From: Microbacterium ginsengiterrae
Lineage (GTDB): Bacteria > Actinomycetota > Actinomycetes > Actinomycetales > Microbacteriaceae
Direction: 5' to 3'
Assembly (NCBI RefSeq): GCF_014205075.1
Contig: NZ_JACHMU010000001.1
Location: forward strand, 1,922,001-1,986,000
Length of the DNA: 64,000 bases
Shown here: positions 52,194 to 60,983 of the stretch, piece by piece
Layout of the letters: the number at the start of each line of letters is the position of its first letter
Position numbering within the stretch: the stretch's first letter is position 1
The notes under the pieces: model-generated
Database searches by the model: none
Seen by the model: only the letters and a program-made list of their open reading frames with translations
Told to the model about the DNA's origin: nothing
Translations under genes and position numbers: made by a program

Positions 52194-53386
52194 CGGACTC
52201 GAGGACCGTCTCCGCGCAGGACGCCGCCGACGACATGCGCCGGCTGCTGTTCACCGCCGGCGTGGTTCTCAGCGTCTTCAGCATCGGCGCCGCCGCGCAG
52301 TCCGCGTTCGTCTATCACGTGCCCCTCGGCTTCGATCCCGCCCTCGACGGGTTGCCGTCCATGGCGCTTCGAACAGTCGTGAACCTCGCCGCGGGCGCGG
52401 CGGCGCTCGGATCGTGCATCTGGGCGCGTCTTCCCCGACTGCCGCTCTCGCGGCAACTGCTCGTCATCGTCACTGTCGCCGTGGTGGTGGCCGTCCTCCG
52501 GCACGGTCTGCAGATCGTCACGGGGGTGTACCTGCGTCCGACGCCACAGGTGTCCGCCATCGAACTGGTGTCGACAGTCGTCGTGGTTTTCCTCTCCCTC
52601 GTCCTCGGGCTGATGATCATGCGGTCGCAGGCGAACCTCCGTGCGCAGGAGCGCGCTGCCGTGGAGCAGCGCCTCCGGGCTGCATCCGCGCTCGCCGCAC
52701 TCGCGGAGGAGGAGCTGCGGGTCCGGCGATCCGTCGCCGAGAACCTGCACGGCGGGCTGCAGGGGCGGATGGTGATGGTGGGGGTCCAGCTCGATCGTGT
52801 CATCGAGCGCTGGCGTGCCGGTGAGGTGGACGAGTCCGACCGTCACGCGCTGGAGCACGTGCGCGGAGAACTCGAGACGCTGCGTGAGCGCGAGGTCCGT
52901 CAGGCCAGCCATCTGCTCTACCCGGCCGGCGTCGACACCGGCCTCGCCTATGCGCTGACCCAGCTGGTACGCCGCATCCCGCCGCAGATCGAGGTCGAGA
53001 TGCACATCGATGACGCCTTCGACGAGGAACTCGACGGGAACACGCCGAGCGATGGCATCGTCATCTGGCGGGTCGCCCTGCTGCGTGCGGCGGAAGAGGC
53101 GATCAGCAACGCACTGCTGCACGGTGCCGCGAGTCGCATCGGTGTGCGACTTCTCGTCACTGAGGGCGATGACCCCCGCGTGATTCTCATCGTCGACGAC
53201 GACGGGACGGGCATATCGGCGGAAAGCGGCAGGCACCGCGGACTGGCGCTGTCCGATGAGCGGCTCCGGCGCCTCGGTGGCAACCAGCGGCTGAGCCCTT
53301 CGCCGTGGGGCGGCGTCCGGCTCACCGCCGAACTGCCCGTCCACGCGCAAGAGCCGCTGCGCTCCGCGCCAGGAGGAAACTCCTGA
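52190..53386 (+). CDS. NarL-system sensor histidine kinase (HisKA_3 type)
   Basis: 398 residues from a GTG coupled to the regulator stop. Four hydrophobic segments lie within residues 20-145, then a coiled stretch. The phosphoacceptor is His187 in AENLHGGLQGRMVMVGVQL, the HisKA_3 dimerisation box of NarX/DegS-like kinases. The HATPase part contains RAAEEAISNALLHGAAS and IVDDDGTGIS. It should phosphorylate the regulator encoded just upstream. No extracellular sensor domain of size is visible, so it may sense the membrane state or a partner protein. Confidence 0.9.
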   Translation: MTDSRTVSAQDAADDMRRLLFTAGVVLSVFSIGAAAQSAFVYHVPLGFDPALDGLPSMALRTVVNLAAGAAALGSCIWARLPRLPLSRQLLVIVTVAVVVAVLRHGLQIVTGVYLRPTPQVSAIELVSTVVVVFLSLVLGLMIMRSQANLRAQERAAVEQRLRAASALAALAEEELRVRRSVAENLHGGLQGRMVMVGVQLDRVIERWRAGEVDESDRHALEHVRGELETLREREVRQASHLLYPAGVDTGLAYALTQLVRRIPPQIEVEMHIDDAFDEELDGNTPSDGIVIWRVALLRAAEEAISNALLHGAASRIGVRLLVTEGDDPRVILIVDDDGTGISAESGRHRGLALSDERLRRLGGNQRLSPSPWGGVRLTAELPVHAQEPLRSAPGGNS

Positions 53387-53516
53387 CGATCACGGCTCGC
53401 ACGGGCGTCACCTCCTGATCGTGTGTCGGGCGGCTCCGCGCAACGAGACGAGACTTGAAGAGGCTGCGCGCGGCCGGCGGTTCCTGATGCCCGATCACTG
53501 AACCGCCCTCTTCGTC

Positions 53517-53937
53517 GTGTCTGCGCCAGGGGTTATCTCGCCGCGCCCGCGGCGGACCAGCTCCGTGCCGCCGGGTGGCGTCGAACTCACCCCGCCGCCG
53601 GTCTCGACCGAGCATCCGGTCGGCATGCCCGGCTTCACCTTCGCGAAGACCGCCGACCCGGCGTCTGGTTCGAAGATCGCCGCGGGCAGCGTCGTGACCT
53701 ACACGCTCTGCATCGGCTGCGGGGGAGACGCTGCGGAGCGTCGCGGTCGCCACGGCCATGCCGCCAGGGGGCGACACCATCACGCCCGCAGAGAGCGTGA
53801 CCGAGCACCCCGTACTGACCCCGCTCGCGATCACCGGACTGCAGGCGACGCCCTGGGCGCTCGGGCTCATCGCCCTGCTGCTCGGGTTCGGAGGCGTCAT
53901 GTTCGCCTTCTGGCGACGCGAGCGCGAGGCTGCCTGA
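53517..53937 (+). pseudogene. Decayed C-terminal part of a DUF11-type anchored surface protein
   Basis: The frame from 53517 reads PPGGVELTPPPVSTEHPVGM and then FTFAKTADPASGSKIAAGSVVTYTL, a DUF11-like repeat start. Near 53720 the reading shifts frame and continues GETLRSVAVATAMPPGGDTI, then SVTEHPVLTPLAITGLQATP, a membrane helix and RREREAA with a stop at 53937. LAITG is an LAxTG sorting motif. PPGG...TEHPV occurs in both halves, as expected for successive repeats, so an internal deletion or frameshift is likely. A strong terminator follows. Confidence 0.7.
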
Positions 53938-53956
53938 CCCGCAGCCGACACAGACA

Positions 53957-54003
53957 GCTCGACCCCGGCGCATCCCCCTCGCGCCGGGGTCGAGCCTTTT
54001 TTG
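53957..54003 (+). terminator. Strong Rho-independent terminator after the decayed surface-protein gene
   Basis: A perfect 15-bp stem (GCTCGACCCCGGCGC / GCGCCGGGGTCGAGC) with a 9-base loop is followed by a T-run. Confidence 0.93.
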
Positions 54004-54134
54004 GGTTGGGGGAGTCGGGGTGTCGGGGTGGTGCGACCGGACTTTCCGACGCTCGCGTTCTCGTACGGTGACGAGCAGCAGTCCTGATGGACTTCAGGCC
54101 GTGCGTAGGTGGTCGCTGCGACCGCACCCGCGAA

Positions 54135-56054
54135 TCAGTAGTTCGCGCAGCGGCCTTCGCGATCCAAGACGCCGTCGACGGCGCAGCTCACACCGACCGA
54201 TGAGCGCGCAAGCTCGAGGTTTATGTTGGCGGTCGTCCCAAGCACATTGAGTACGCCGACGCTCAATGCCGCAACGTCATACTGACCGTCGGGGATCGAG
54301 CCGTCCTCCCAGTCCGGATATGTCAGTGCAGGGTCGGGATCCGGGTGGCGACCCGCGCCGGGGTCGTTCTGAACGTTCGCGCGAAGCGAGACGAGACCGT
54401 TCACACCGAGGAAGCCGACGAGAACCGTCTCAAGTGCCTCGATCGCCGGGATGAGCGCGGCCCGAGCGGTCCCGATCAAGGTCGACACGAGGTTCGGGAC
54501 GAGGCCCGTATTCTCATCCAGAATCACCAGCCGCAAGGTGTCACCGACGAGTTCCCCGACGCCGCCGACGAGGCTTGAGACGACGCCCTCGATAAGGCAA
54601 CTGAGCAGGTTGAGCGGGCATCCGACGATGATGTCGACCTTCGGAACGACCACAGCATCGCCGTGCAACAGCTCATCCAGCGTTCCGTCGACCTTGACCG
54701 AAACCCCGGCGAGCTTGATGAGCGCGCGAAGTTCGAGAGAGATCGATGCGTGGACGTCTGCTTCCAAGATGGCATCCGTGAGGCTCGAGGAGATCGTCGC
54801 AACCCAGTCATCGATCGCGTTAGTGAGTGCCGTGATCAACGCTGACGTGACCTGAGCGTTGACCACGAGTTCGGTATTGGGGGCGAGGCCGTTGAGTCCC
54901 GAGCCGGGAGCGCCATCGAAGCGATCCCCGCTATACGCCTCTCCGAGCAAGGCGCCAAGATCCACCCTTATGCTTCCGGCTTGCAAGTCGATCGCGACAA
55001 TGCCGGCTTGATCTTCGATCGTTGCGTGGAGCAATGGTTCCACGACCGAAATCAGGTCCACTGTTATGGAGATGTCGTCGAGCCCTACATTCCCGAGCCC
55101 GAGTCCGCCGAGCACCCCGCCGAGCAGGTCGCCGAGTCCGCCTGTGATGCCGGTGAGCACCCCTCCCTGCCCGGCAATGGTGTTGAGCTGACTCTGCAGA
55201 TTGGACACTGCTGGCATCAAGATGTCGCGGAGATCCTTCGCCAATTCACCCACAAGCAGGGGTGCATCGACAGCGGCGGCCAGCCCTGCGATCGCGTACT
55301 CGCGGTCGAGGGAGGAATCGACGTCATTCGACCATGCGGCATCACAAGCGTCCAGGGTGGCGCGGCTTGCGACGGCACCGATCTCGAGGTCCAGGTCGGC
55401 GATGCTCGCCACGAGACCCGAGACAGCCTCTCCGGTCAGGCTCTCGACGAGGGTCGATAATTCAAGGGTGCCCAGGGTGGGGAGGTTCCCGTTGTCGTCG
55501 TTGTCAGTCTGTACGACGCCAGAATCGTTGACCACGCCGCTCGCGCCCTGTGAGACACCGGAGCCGTCGGCGAGCGCGTACTGGTTCACCGCGCCGACTT
55601 CGGTCGCCAGAGGGAGCGAGAGCAAGTCGTCGAGGCTACCACCCGTCAGGGGCAGATTGATCGCACTGAGGAGCCCAACGTCGATCGGATTCGTGTATGA
55701 GTCGCCAGCTTGGTTCGCCGTCGCCGTCGCGGGCCGGGGGTGAGCTTGGTCGCCATCGTGGGTGACCGTCATCGGGCTGACACCTGCGACCTGATCGAGG
55801 TCGAGGGGCAGGAGGCCTCCGCTGAGCAACTGCCCTGAGCCGCGCGTCTTGAAGATGCCGTCGTCGGCGCAGGAGAGCGTTCCGATGGCGGCGTGATCCC
55901 ACTCCTCATCGTTCCACGACGCCTCCGTCGCCACGACAGGGGTGAGGTTCGTCACGACCAGCGCCGCAGCGACGCTGAGGATCGAGAACGTCGAGGCGCG
56001 TCGAGCGAGTCGCCGACTCGCCGCTTTCGCGCGGAAGGTCGCCCTGGTCCTCAC
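54135..56054 (-). CDS. Secreted choice-of-anchor G family protein with a WNDEEW-type signal
   Basis: 639 residues from a GTG at 56054 overlapping the upstream stop (GTGA), with GGGAGG before it. After a basic start (RRLARRAS) and a hydrophobic stretch comes ATEASWNDEEWDHA, the Trp-Asn-Asp pattern of SipW-dependent signals. The large ectodomain has AINLPLTGGSLDDLLSLP, AVNQYALADGSGVSQGASGVV and RVDLGALLGE, found again in the protein at 58758-60923, which marks the choice-of-anchor G group. Unlike that paralogue it has no C-terminal sorting motif or membrane helix, so it should be released or held non-covalently. Last gene of the sipW operon. Confidence 0.85.
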   Translation of the reverse strand: MRTRATFRAKAASRRLARRASTFSILSVAAALVVTNLTPVVATEASWNDEEWDHAAIGTLSCADDGIFKTRGSGQLLSGGLLPLDLDQVAGVSPMTVTHDGDQAHPRPATATANQAGDSYTNPIDVGLLSAINLPLTGGSLDDLLSLPLATEVGAVNQYALADGSGVSQGASGVVNDSGVVQTDNDDNGNLPTLGTLELSTLVESLTGEAVSGLVASIADLDLEIGAVASRATLDACDAAWSNDVDSSLDREYAIAGLAAAVDAPLLVGELAKDLRDILMPAVSNLQSQLNTIAGQGGVLTGITGGLGDLLGGVLGGLGLGNVGLDDISITVDLISVVEPLLHATIEDQAGIVAIDLQAGSIRVDLGALLGEAYSGDRFDGAPGSGLNGLAPNTELVVNAQVTSALITALTNAIDDWVATISSSLTDAILEADVHASISLELRALIKLAGVSVKVDGTLDELLHGDAVVVPKVDIIVGCPLNLLSCLIEGVVSSLVGGVGELVGDTLRLVILDENTGLVPNLVSTLIGTARAALIPAIEALETVLVGFLGVNGLVSLRANVQNDPGAGRHPDPDPALTYPDWEDGSIPDGQYDVAALSVGVLNVLGTTANINLELARSSVGVSCAVDGVLDREGRCANY

Positions 56055-56812
56055 GGCTGCCTCCCCGACGTCGGGGTGCGTCGCGCGGAGTGCACACGGG
56101 ACAGCACCATTCCGAGGCCGATCGTGCCGGCGGCGATCAGCGCCAGCGAGATCGGCATCAGCCCACCCGTCTTCGCCAGGTTTTCGGGTTCCTGGGTGAC
56201 AGGCTTCTGCGGGGAGCCCCCGCCCGCAGAGTAGAGGCCGACGCCGATCTCGCCGCGCAGTCCTTGAAGTGTCTTGTCGTCCGCACCGCCCGAGGGGACC
56301 GCGAGGGTCACGACGAATGAACGAGTGCGGTCGCGGAGGATGTCCGGCAGCGCCCACACGTCCTCTGCCGTATCGAGGTGCGGCTCGGAGCTGATCCCCG
56401 CAAGGGGCTGCTCCGCGATGATGGGCGTGAATTCGCCGCCATCACAACTCGGCTGCACCCGCGGGTCATCGCCGACGAGTGTCCCTTCACACCCGTCGAC
56501 CTGGATGGTCAGCGGATAGTGCGGGTGAGCGATCAACGAACCGGCGCCGTAGACCCGCAGGGCGAGAGAGCCGCGCTCCGCGCCCAGCAGGTTCGCCTCG
56601 ATCGACCAGTGCCGCCGGTCGCCCGGGCTCATGTCGAAGAACTCCGTCGGCTGCGGCTCGGCCGTCACCACGAGGTCACCGGCGACGGCATCCGACGCTT
56701 CCGTCATCGCCGCGAACGACTGGACGGACACGGATGCCAACCCGAGGGAGAGCATGGCAGCGGTGATCACCGCGCCGAGGGCGCGGCGTCGGTTCCAGCC
56801 GTCGCGTGCCAT
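56051..56812 (-). CDS. LAKTG-anchored exported protein of the sipW operon
   Basis: 253 residues from an ATG overlapping the sipW stop by one base (TGATG). A signal peptide (GAVITAAMLSLGLASVSVQSFA) is followed by a beta-rich domain of about 170 residues containing VDGCEGTL and RVQPSCDGG, whose cysteines could pair. The C-terminus has LAKTG (an LAxTG motif of class E-like sortases), a membrane helix and the tail ARRTPTSGRQP. It is expected to be attached to the cell wall. Placed between the signal peptidase and the unanchored surface protein, it could be the wall anchor for a secreted assembly; this is inference. Confidence 0.85.
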   Translation of the reverse strand: MARDGWNRRRALGAVITAAMLSLGLASVSVQSFAAMTEASDAVAGDLVVTAEPQPTEFFDMSPGDRRHWSIEANLLGAERGSLALRVYGAGSLIAHPHYPLTIQVDGCEGTLVGDDPRVQPSCDGGEFTPIIAEQPLAGISSEPHLDTAEDVWALPDILRDRTRSFVVTLAVPSGGADDKTLQGLRGEIGVGLYSAGGGSPQKPVTQEPENLAKTGGLMPISLALIAAGTIGLGMVLSRVHSARRTPTSGRQP

Positions 56813-57387
56813 CACGCACTCCTCTCTGTCCTGCCGTGGCGAAGCGCCAGTTCTTCTTCGATCTCTTCCACGGGTGCGGGCCAGAAGGCCCACACCACCA
56901 GCAGCCCGATCACCAGCACCAGTCCGCCGAGGAACAGCGGGGCGGTGACCACCGCCAGCACCGGTCCGGCGAACGGAATCGGGAACTGCACCCGCAACAC
57001 CTTCTCGACCGTGTACGGGAACAGATCGTCTGTGGCGTTGGCATCACCGCGGAGTACGAGTTCGCGCTTCTGCGGGTCGCCGGGCACTGAGTCGATTCCC
57101 ACAATGCGGTGCGTCACCCACGGCGAGGAGTCGTCCAGCTTGGCCGAAACGACATCGCCGATCTCGAGCTCCGCGGCATCCGCCGGCATCGACAGTGCGC
57201 CCGAACCCTGCGGCATGCCAGGGCTCATGGACCCGGTCTTCAGCACGATGATGGTCGCGCCGGTGACCTGGGCGTACACGGTCCATCCCACCGTCGCGAG
57301 CCCGAGGAGGGCAGCGACGACCAGGACGATGTCCTTGGCCAGGCCAGGGCGTCGTCCCTTTCGCGCGTGACGCGGTTGAGCGGTCAT
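56812..57387 (-). CDS. sipW: Signal peptidase I, SipW type
   Basis: 191 residues. Membrane helix at about 19-40, then the nucleophile Ser53 in LKTGSMSPGMPQGS and the region WVTHRIVGI with a His in place of the usual bacterial Lys base. This Ser/His pattern is typical of the archaeal/ER-type SipW group. VLRGDANATDD is the family's third box, and a second helix lies near the C-terminus. SipW in Bacillus cleaves the fibre proteins TasA and TapA. Here the flanking genes encode proteins with WNDxEW-type signals, the likely substrates. Confidence 0.92.
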   Translation of the reverse strand: MTAQPRHARKGRRPGLAKDIVLVVAALLGLATVGWTVYAQVTGATIIVLKTGSMSPGMPQGSGALSMPADAAELEIGDVVSAKLDDSSPWVTHRIVGIDSVPGDPQKRELVLRGDANATDDLFPYTVEKVLRVQFPIPFAGPVLAVVTAPLFLGGLVLVIGLLVVWAFWPAPVEEIEEELALRHGRTERSA

Positions 57388-57402
57388 GGTGACGGGCTCA
57401 CC

Positions 57403-57440
57403 GTTTCAGCGGGTGCTGCGAGGCAGCATCCCGCTGAAAC
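57403..57440 (-). terminator. Hairpin between the secreted-protein gene and sipW
   Basis: GTTTCAGCGGGTGCTGC and GCAGCATCCCGCTGAAAC pair over 17 bp with one bulge and a short loop, between the stop at 57447 and the sipW start. There is no T-run on the minus strand. It could act as a partial terminator or 3'-end stabiliser, giving more of the first product than of the downstream enzymes. Confidence 0.6.
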
Positions 57441-57446
57441 GAGGAA

Positions 57447-58163
57447 TCAGTTTCCGGTGACCGAGCTGGCGGCGAAGCGCCACGCCGGGAAGACTGTGCG
57501 TCCCTGGAGATTCTGGTTGGCGGGGTCGTTCGGCAGGGTGATCGCGAAGCAGTAGTACTGCACGTCTTGTCCATCAGCCTGCAACGTCTGCGAGACGAAG
57601 CCGGAAGTGCCGTCGAGAACATCATCGAGACCCGCTCCATCGACGATCGGCGAGCCAGCGGAAGCAAACCCAGTCGCGGAGCAGTTCTCGGCAGTCGCTG
57701 CGGTCGTCGTGACGCGGACCGAGTATGTCAGCGCGTCCCACAGGGCGTCACCCGCATCGACCACGACGTGGGTCGCATCCTCGAAAGGTACTGCCGGCTG
57801 AAGTGTCAAGGTGCCGCCGATTGAATCGCTATCGGTCTTCAGCGCGACCGGCGCGTAGATAGTGTCGCCGGGCGTGAGTCCTGCGGGGTCAACGTTGAAG
57901 GTTAGTGCGTCCCCCGGTTCCGTTTCGTAGTCAGCGAAGTCGGCGGTGGTAGGTGCGCTGGTGCCTTCCCAGGCGTTCTGCACCACATTGAACTGGCTGG
58001 TGCCCACGCCGCTCTCGCCATCAGGGCCGGCGCCACCGAAGACCCATTCGTTGTCGTTCCACGCGGCGAGCGTGACGAGGCCGGCGACGCCGACCGCGGT
58101 TCCGCCGGCGATGATGGCCAGCGCCTTGCGGCGCCTGCGGGCAGAGACTGCATGTACTGACAT
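57447..58163 (-). CDS. SipW-dependent secreted protein (TasA/CalY-like candidate)
   Basis: 238 residues. ARRRRKALAIIAGGTAVGVAGLVTLAAWNDNEWVFGG is the alternate signal type cleaved by SipW: basic start, hydrophobic core and Trp-Asn-Asp just after the expected cut. The mature part is beta-rich (FNVDPAGLTPGDTIYAPVALKTDSDSIGGTLTLQP resembles the TasA/camelysin fold start). Two cysteines (ENCSATG, VQYYCFAI) may form a disulfide. It heads the operon with sipW, the LAKTG protein and the anchor G protein. A matrix-fibre role is suggested only by analogy. Confidence 0.83.
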   Translation of the reverse strand: MSVHAVSARRRRKALAIIAGGTAVGVAGLVTLAAWNDNEWVFGGAGPDGESGVGTSQFNVVQNAWEGTSAPTTADFADYETEPGDALTFNVDPAGLTPGDTIYAPVALKTDSDSIGGTLTLQPAVPFEDATHVVVDAGDALWDALTYSVRVTTTAATAENCSATGFASAGSPIVDGAGLDDVLDGTSGFVSQTLQADGQDVQYYCFAITLPNDPANQNLQGRTVFPAWRFAASSVTGN

Positions 58164-58757
58164 TGGAAACCCCTCTCCATTCCGTCCGCCGACGTGTTCG
58201 CCGCGGAATCCGTGAAGGATGCCGAGAAGTCCCGCTCGCCCCCACGAGATGCCTCATGTATACCGCGTTTCCAGAGAATTCATAGATTCGGAACCGTGCG
58301 GGATGAGGAGGTGTCTCCTCATCCCGCACGATCAGGATCAAAACCGTTGTCTCGCCGTGATCTGTCGCCGACGCGAGCCGCACAGATGCAGGGAGCAAGC
58401 ACGGTTGCAGGGGCATCTGTCGGTGTGTTGTCCTGCATGCGTGCTTCGGCCCTGCATCCGTGCGGTGCGCGACTCGGCAGTCCCCCTCCTCGCGCGATCC
58501 CTGTCGTGGCGCGGGAGAGCGGGTGCTGCTCGGACTGACCCGCGGGTGATTCGAGGGTGTCGAACGCGGGTGATGGGCGGAAGTTGTAGTAGGCGCAGAC
58601 CTCTGAGTAATGTCACGCGTGGGGAACGCACAGTGCGGTGCGAACGGTCTCACGGCGATGATGCCACGAGCGGAACTGCTGACGACCACGCATCGACCCG
58701 ACACGACACGTGCTTCGCCATCACCGCTGTTCTCGCCTGCCTTTCGGAGGAATGACC
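58164..58757. promoter_or_regulatory. Long divergent intergenic region with a perfect 16-bp hairpin
   Basis: About 590 bases without a supported gene separate the sipW operon from the second anchor G gene. At 58295-58330 CGTGCGGGATGAGGAG and CTCCTCATCCCGCACG form a perfect 16-bp stem with a GTGT loop. No T-run follows on either strand, so it is more likely an RNA element or operator than a terminator. An ACAGATGC/GCATCTGT inverted pair (58382-58420) and a direct repeat CCTGCATsCGTGC (58432 and 58451) also occur. Confidence 0.6.
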
Positions 58758-60923
58758 ATGGCCGTACCCTTTTCGCGCAGACCGCCGGGCCGAAGCGCCC
58801 GCGGCGTCACCGTCGGAGCATCCGCACTCGGTGTGAGCGCACTCATGATCTTCGGATCGATCGTCCCGGCTGCGGCCGACGCGGACGAACTGTCCGAGGC
58901 CGATTCCCGGTTCGTCACGGTGAGCGGCGTCGATCTGAGCGCCCCCGAGTTCGCGAACACGTATTCCGCTGCTCCGGGTGGGCCCGCGACGGCGACCTCG
59001 ATCTTCGACTCGTCCGTGTTCGACGCCCTGGGCGACCGGGTCGCGCTGCTGCAGGGCGGCCACGGGCGCGTGCCGCTCGTCCACGACGGATCCGCCGGGC
59101 TCCTCGCCGTGAACCAGAACGACATCGTCGGCTTCTCGACGAGCCCGAACCTCATCACCTCGATCGCAGCGAACGGCGCAGTCGATCCGACGACCGGCGA
59201 CTTCACCGACAGCTCGAGCGGGGGATCGGTCGTCAACCTCGACGCCGCCTTCGACGCACTCCGCGTCGAGCCGCTGACCCGCCACGTCCTCAGCCAGATC
59301 GACCTCCAGGTCGGCACGGTCGCGAGCCGTGCGGTCGCCGATGCCTACAGCGGTGCGAGCGGCGACTACCGCCTCGACGGACTGCGCCTGCAGCTGACGA
59401 GCCCACTGCTGACGGAACTGCCGAGTCTGATCGACGGCACCCTGAACGCGGCGACGTTCGTCATTCGCGAGGCCCTCGCCGCGGCGCTCCCCGGGGGCCA
59501 GCTCTCGCTGCCGGCGGGGACGATCCCCGACGTGCCGGTCGGAGTCGGCACACTCGTGGTCGACGGCGCGACGCTCACGGTGAACGCACCGGACTTTGAC
59601 GACGTCGTGAGCGAGGTCATGGCCGACGGAGTGGTGGTCGTCAGCGATGACGGCGTCGCCACCGTCGACCTGAACACGGGAGAGATCTCCATCGACCTCG
59701 CGCCGCTGTTCGGCGGCAGCGTCGACGGTCTCCCCGCGAACACCGACGTCTTCACCACCGACAACATGGGAGCGATCTCGAACGCTGTCGCCAACGCGCT
59801 CAGCAAGACGACGCCCCTCTTCGCCGGCGGTGTCGTCAGCGCCCTCCACGCCACGCCCCTGGGCATGAGCCTCGACGCCAGCTTCGTCATGGCACCGAAC
59901 TCCGTCACGCCGAACCTCAACGACCTCACCGTCGCCACCGGAACGCTCAGCGGCTCGGGCAGCCTCGACGACTTCGCGAACGGCGACAGCGTCTTCACGT
60001 CATCGTTCGTGCAGGCGCCGGGCCTTCCGGCCTGCGCGCGTGCGCTTGTGCTCGGATTCTGCCCGGCACCGACCGCGACCGTCGTCGGCGGCGCGATCCT
60101 CGCGATCAACGCCGGCGTGCCCACCCTCGCTCCGGAAGCCATCGCTGCGCTCGCCGGCCCCCTCCTGGCCGGACTGGAGGAGGCGGAGGATGCCGTCATC
60201 GCCCAGCTCGACACCGCCATCGCCGGCGTCTACCAGCGCATCACGAAGGCCTTCAAGGGTCTGATGCCCGCGCTCGCCCGCGTCGTGATCAACGAGCAGT
60301 CGACGGGTGACCTCGGTGGCGACTCCCTCTCCGCGCGTGCAGCCGGCGACTCCTTCTCGGTGCAGGCACTCGGCGTGACGATGATGCCGACCTTCAGCGG
60401 CTCGAGCCAGGCGCACATCGGCCTGGCGATCTCCACGGTGCGCGCGGTAGCGGACCCCGCAGTGGACATCGTCGAGCCCGAGACGAAGGCCGGCGGCACG
60501 GTGACGATCGAGGGCACCGGATGGAACCCCGCCGGCGGCCCGGTCGTGCTCGTGTTCACCGACGCAGACGGTGATCCTGTGGGCGAGCCCGTCGAAGCGG
60601 AGGTCGCCCCGGACGGGACGATCATCGTGACCTGGGAGGTCCCGGAGGGCACCGCGGACGGCGAGCTGACGCTGACGGCGACCCAGGGCGACCTGAGCCG
60701 CACCGACGTGGTGACCGTCGACAACCCGGTGATCCCGCCGACGCCGGAGCCCACGCCGACGCCGGACCCGGAGCCGACCCCGGACCCGCAGCCGACCAAC
60801 CCCGCTGACAACACGGGTGGCCTTGCGACCACGGGCACCGAGCTGCCGCTGCTGCTCGGCGGGGCGGTCCTCGCGCTTCTCATCGGAGGCACGTTCCTCG
60901 CGAGCCGGACGCGCCGCAGCTAG
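58758..60923 (+). CDS. Choice-of-anchor G family protein with LATTG sorting signal
   Basis: 721 residues from the ATG at 58758, 7 bases after GGAGG (the ATG at 58752 is too close to it). A conventional signal peptide ends PAAADA. The large ectodomain shares motifs with the protein at 54135-56054 (TGEISIDLAPLFGG, GLPANTDV, ALADGS-like segments). It is followed by an Ig-like module (GGTVTIEGTGWNPAGGPVVLVF), a Pro/Thr/Glu spacer (TPEPTPTPDPEPTPDP), LATTG, a helix and RTRRS. It should be wall-anchored and extend from the surface. Function unknown; adhesion or matrix binding is plausible. Confidence 0.9.
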   Translation: MAVPFSRRPPGRSARGVTVGASALGVSALMIFGSIVPAAADADELSEADSRFVTVSGVDLSAPEFANTYSAAPGGPATATSIFDSSVFDALGDRVALLQGGHGRVPLVHDGSAGLLAVNQNDIVGFSTSPNLITSIAANGAVDPTTGDFTDSSSGGSVVNLDAAFDALRVEPLTRHVLSQIDLQVGTVASRAVADAYSGASGDYRLDGLRLQLTSPLLTELPSLIDGTLNAATFVIREALAAALPGGQLSLPAGTIPDVPVGVGTLVVDGATLTVNAPDFDDVVSEVMADGVVVVSDDGVATVDLNTGEISIDLAPLFGGSVDGLPANTDVFTTDNMGAISNAVANALSKTTPLFAGGVVSALHATPLGMSLDASFVMAPNSVTPNLNDLTVATGTLSGSGSLDDFANGDSVFTSSFVQAPGLPACARALVLGFCPAPTATVVGGAILAINAGVPTLAPEAIAALAGPLLAGLEEAEDAVIAQLDTAIAGVYQRITKAFKGLMPALARVVINEQSTGDLGGDSLSARAAGDSFSVQALGVTMMPTFSGSSQAHIGLAISTVRAVADPAVDIVEPETKAGGTVTIEGTGWNPAGGPVVLVFTDADGDPVGEPVEAEVAPDGTIIVTWEVPEGTADGELTLTATQGDLSRTDVVTVDNPVIPPTPEPTPTPDPEPTPDPQPTNPADNTGGLATTGTELPLLLGGAVLALLIGGTFLASRTRRS

Positions 60924-60942
60924 TTCGACAGCTGCAGTGCCC

Positions 60943-60979
60943 AGTGGGGATCACCGACCGACCGTCGGTGGTCCCCACT
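60943..60979. terminator. Bidirectional terminator hairpin between convergent genes
   Basis: AGTGGGGATCACCGAC and GTCGGTGGTCCCCACT pair over 16 bp with one mismatch and a 5-base loop, between the anchor G gene stop and the end of the phosphatase gene. Confidence 0.8.
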
Positions 60980-60983
60980 TCCG

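Noticed and set aside
53387..60983. Sortase gene near the LAxTG proteins
   Set aside because: No frame here shows the sortase TLxTC motif; the signal peptidase at 56812 has SMSP and is SipW-type.
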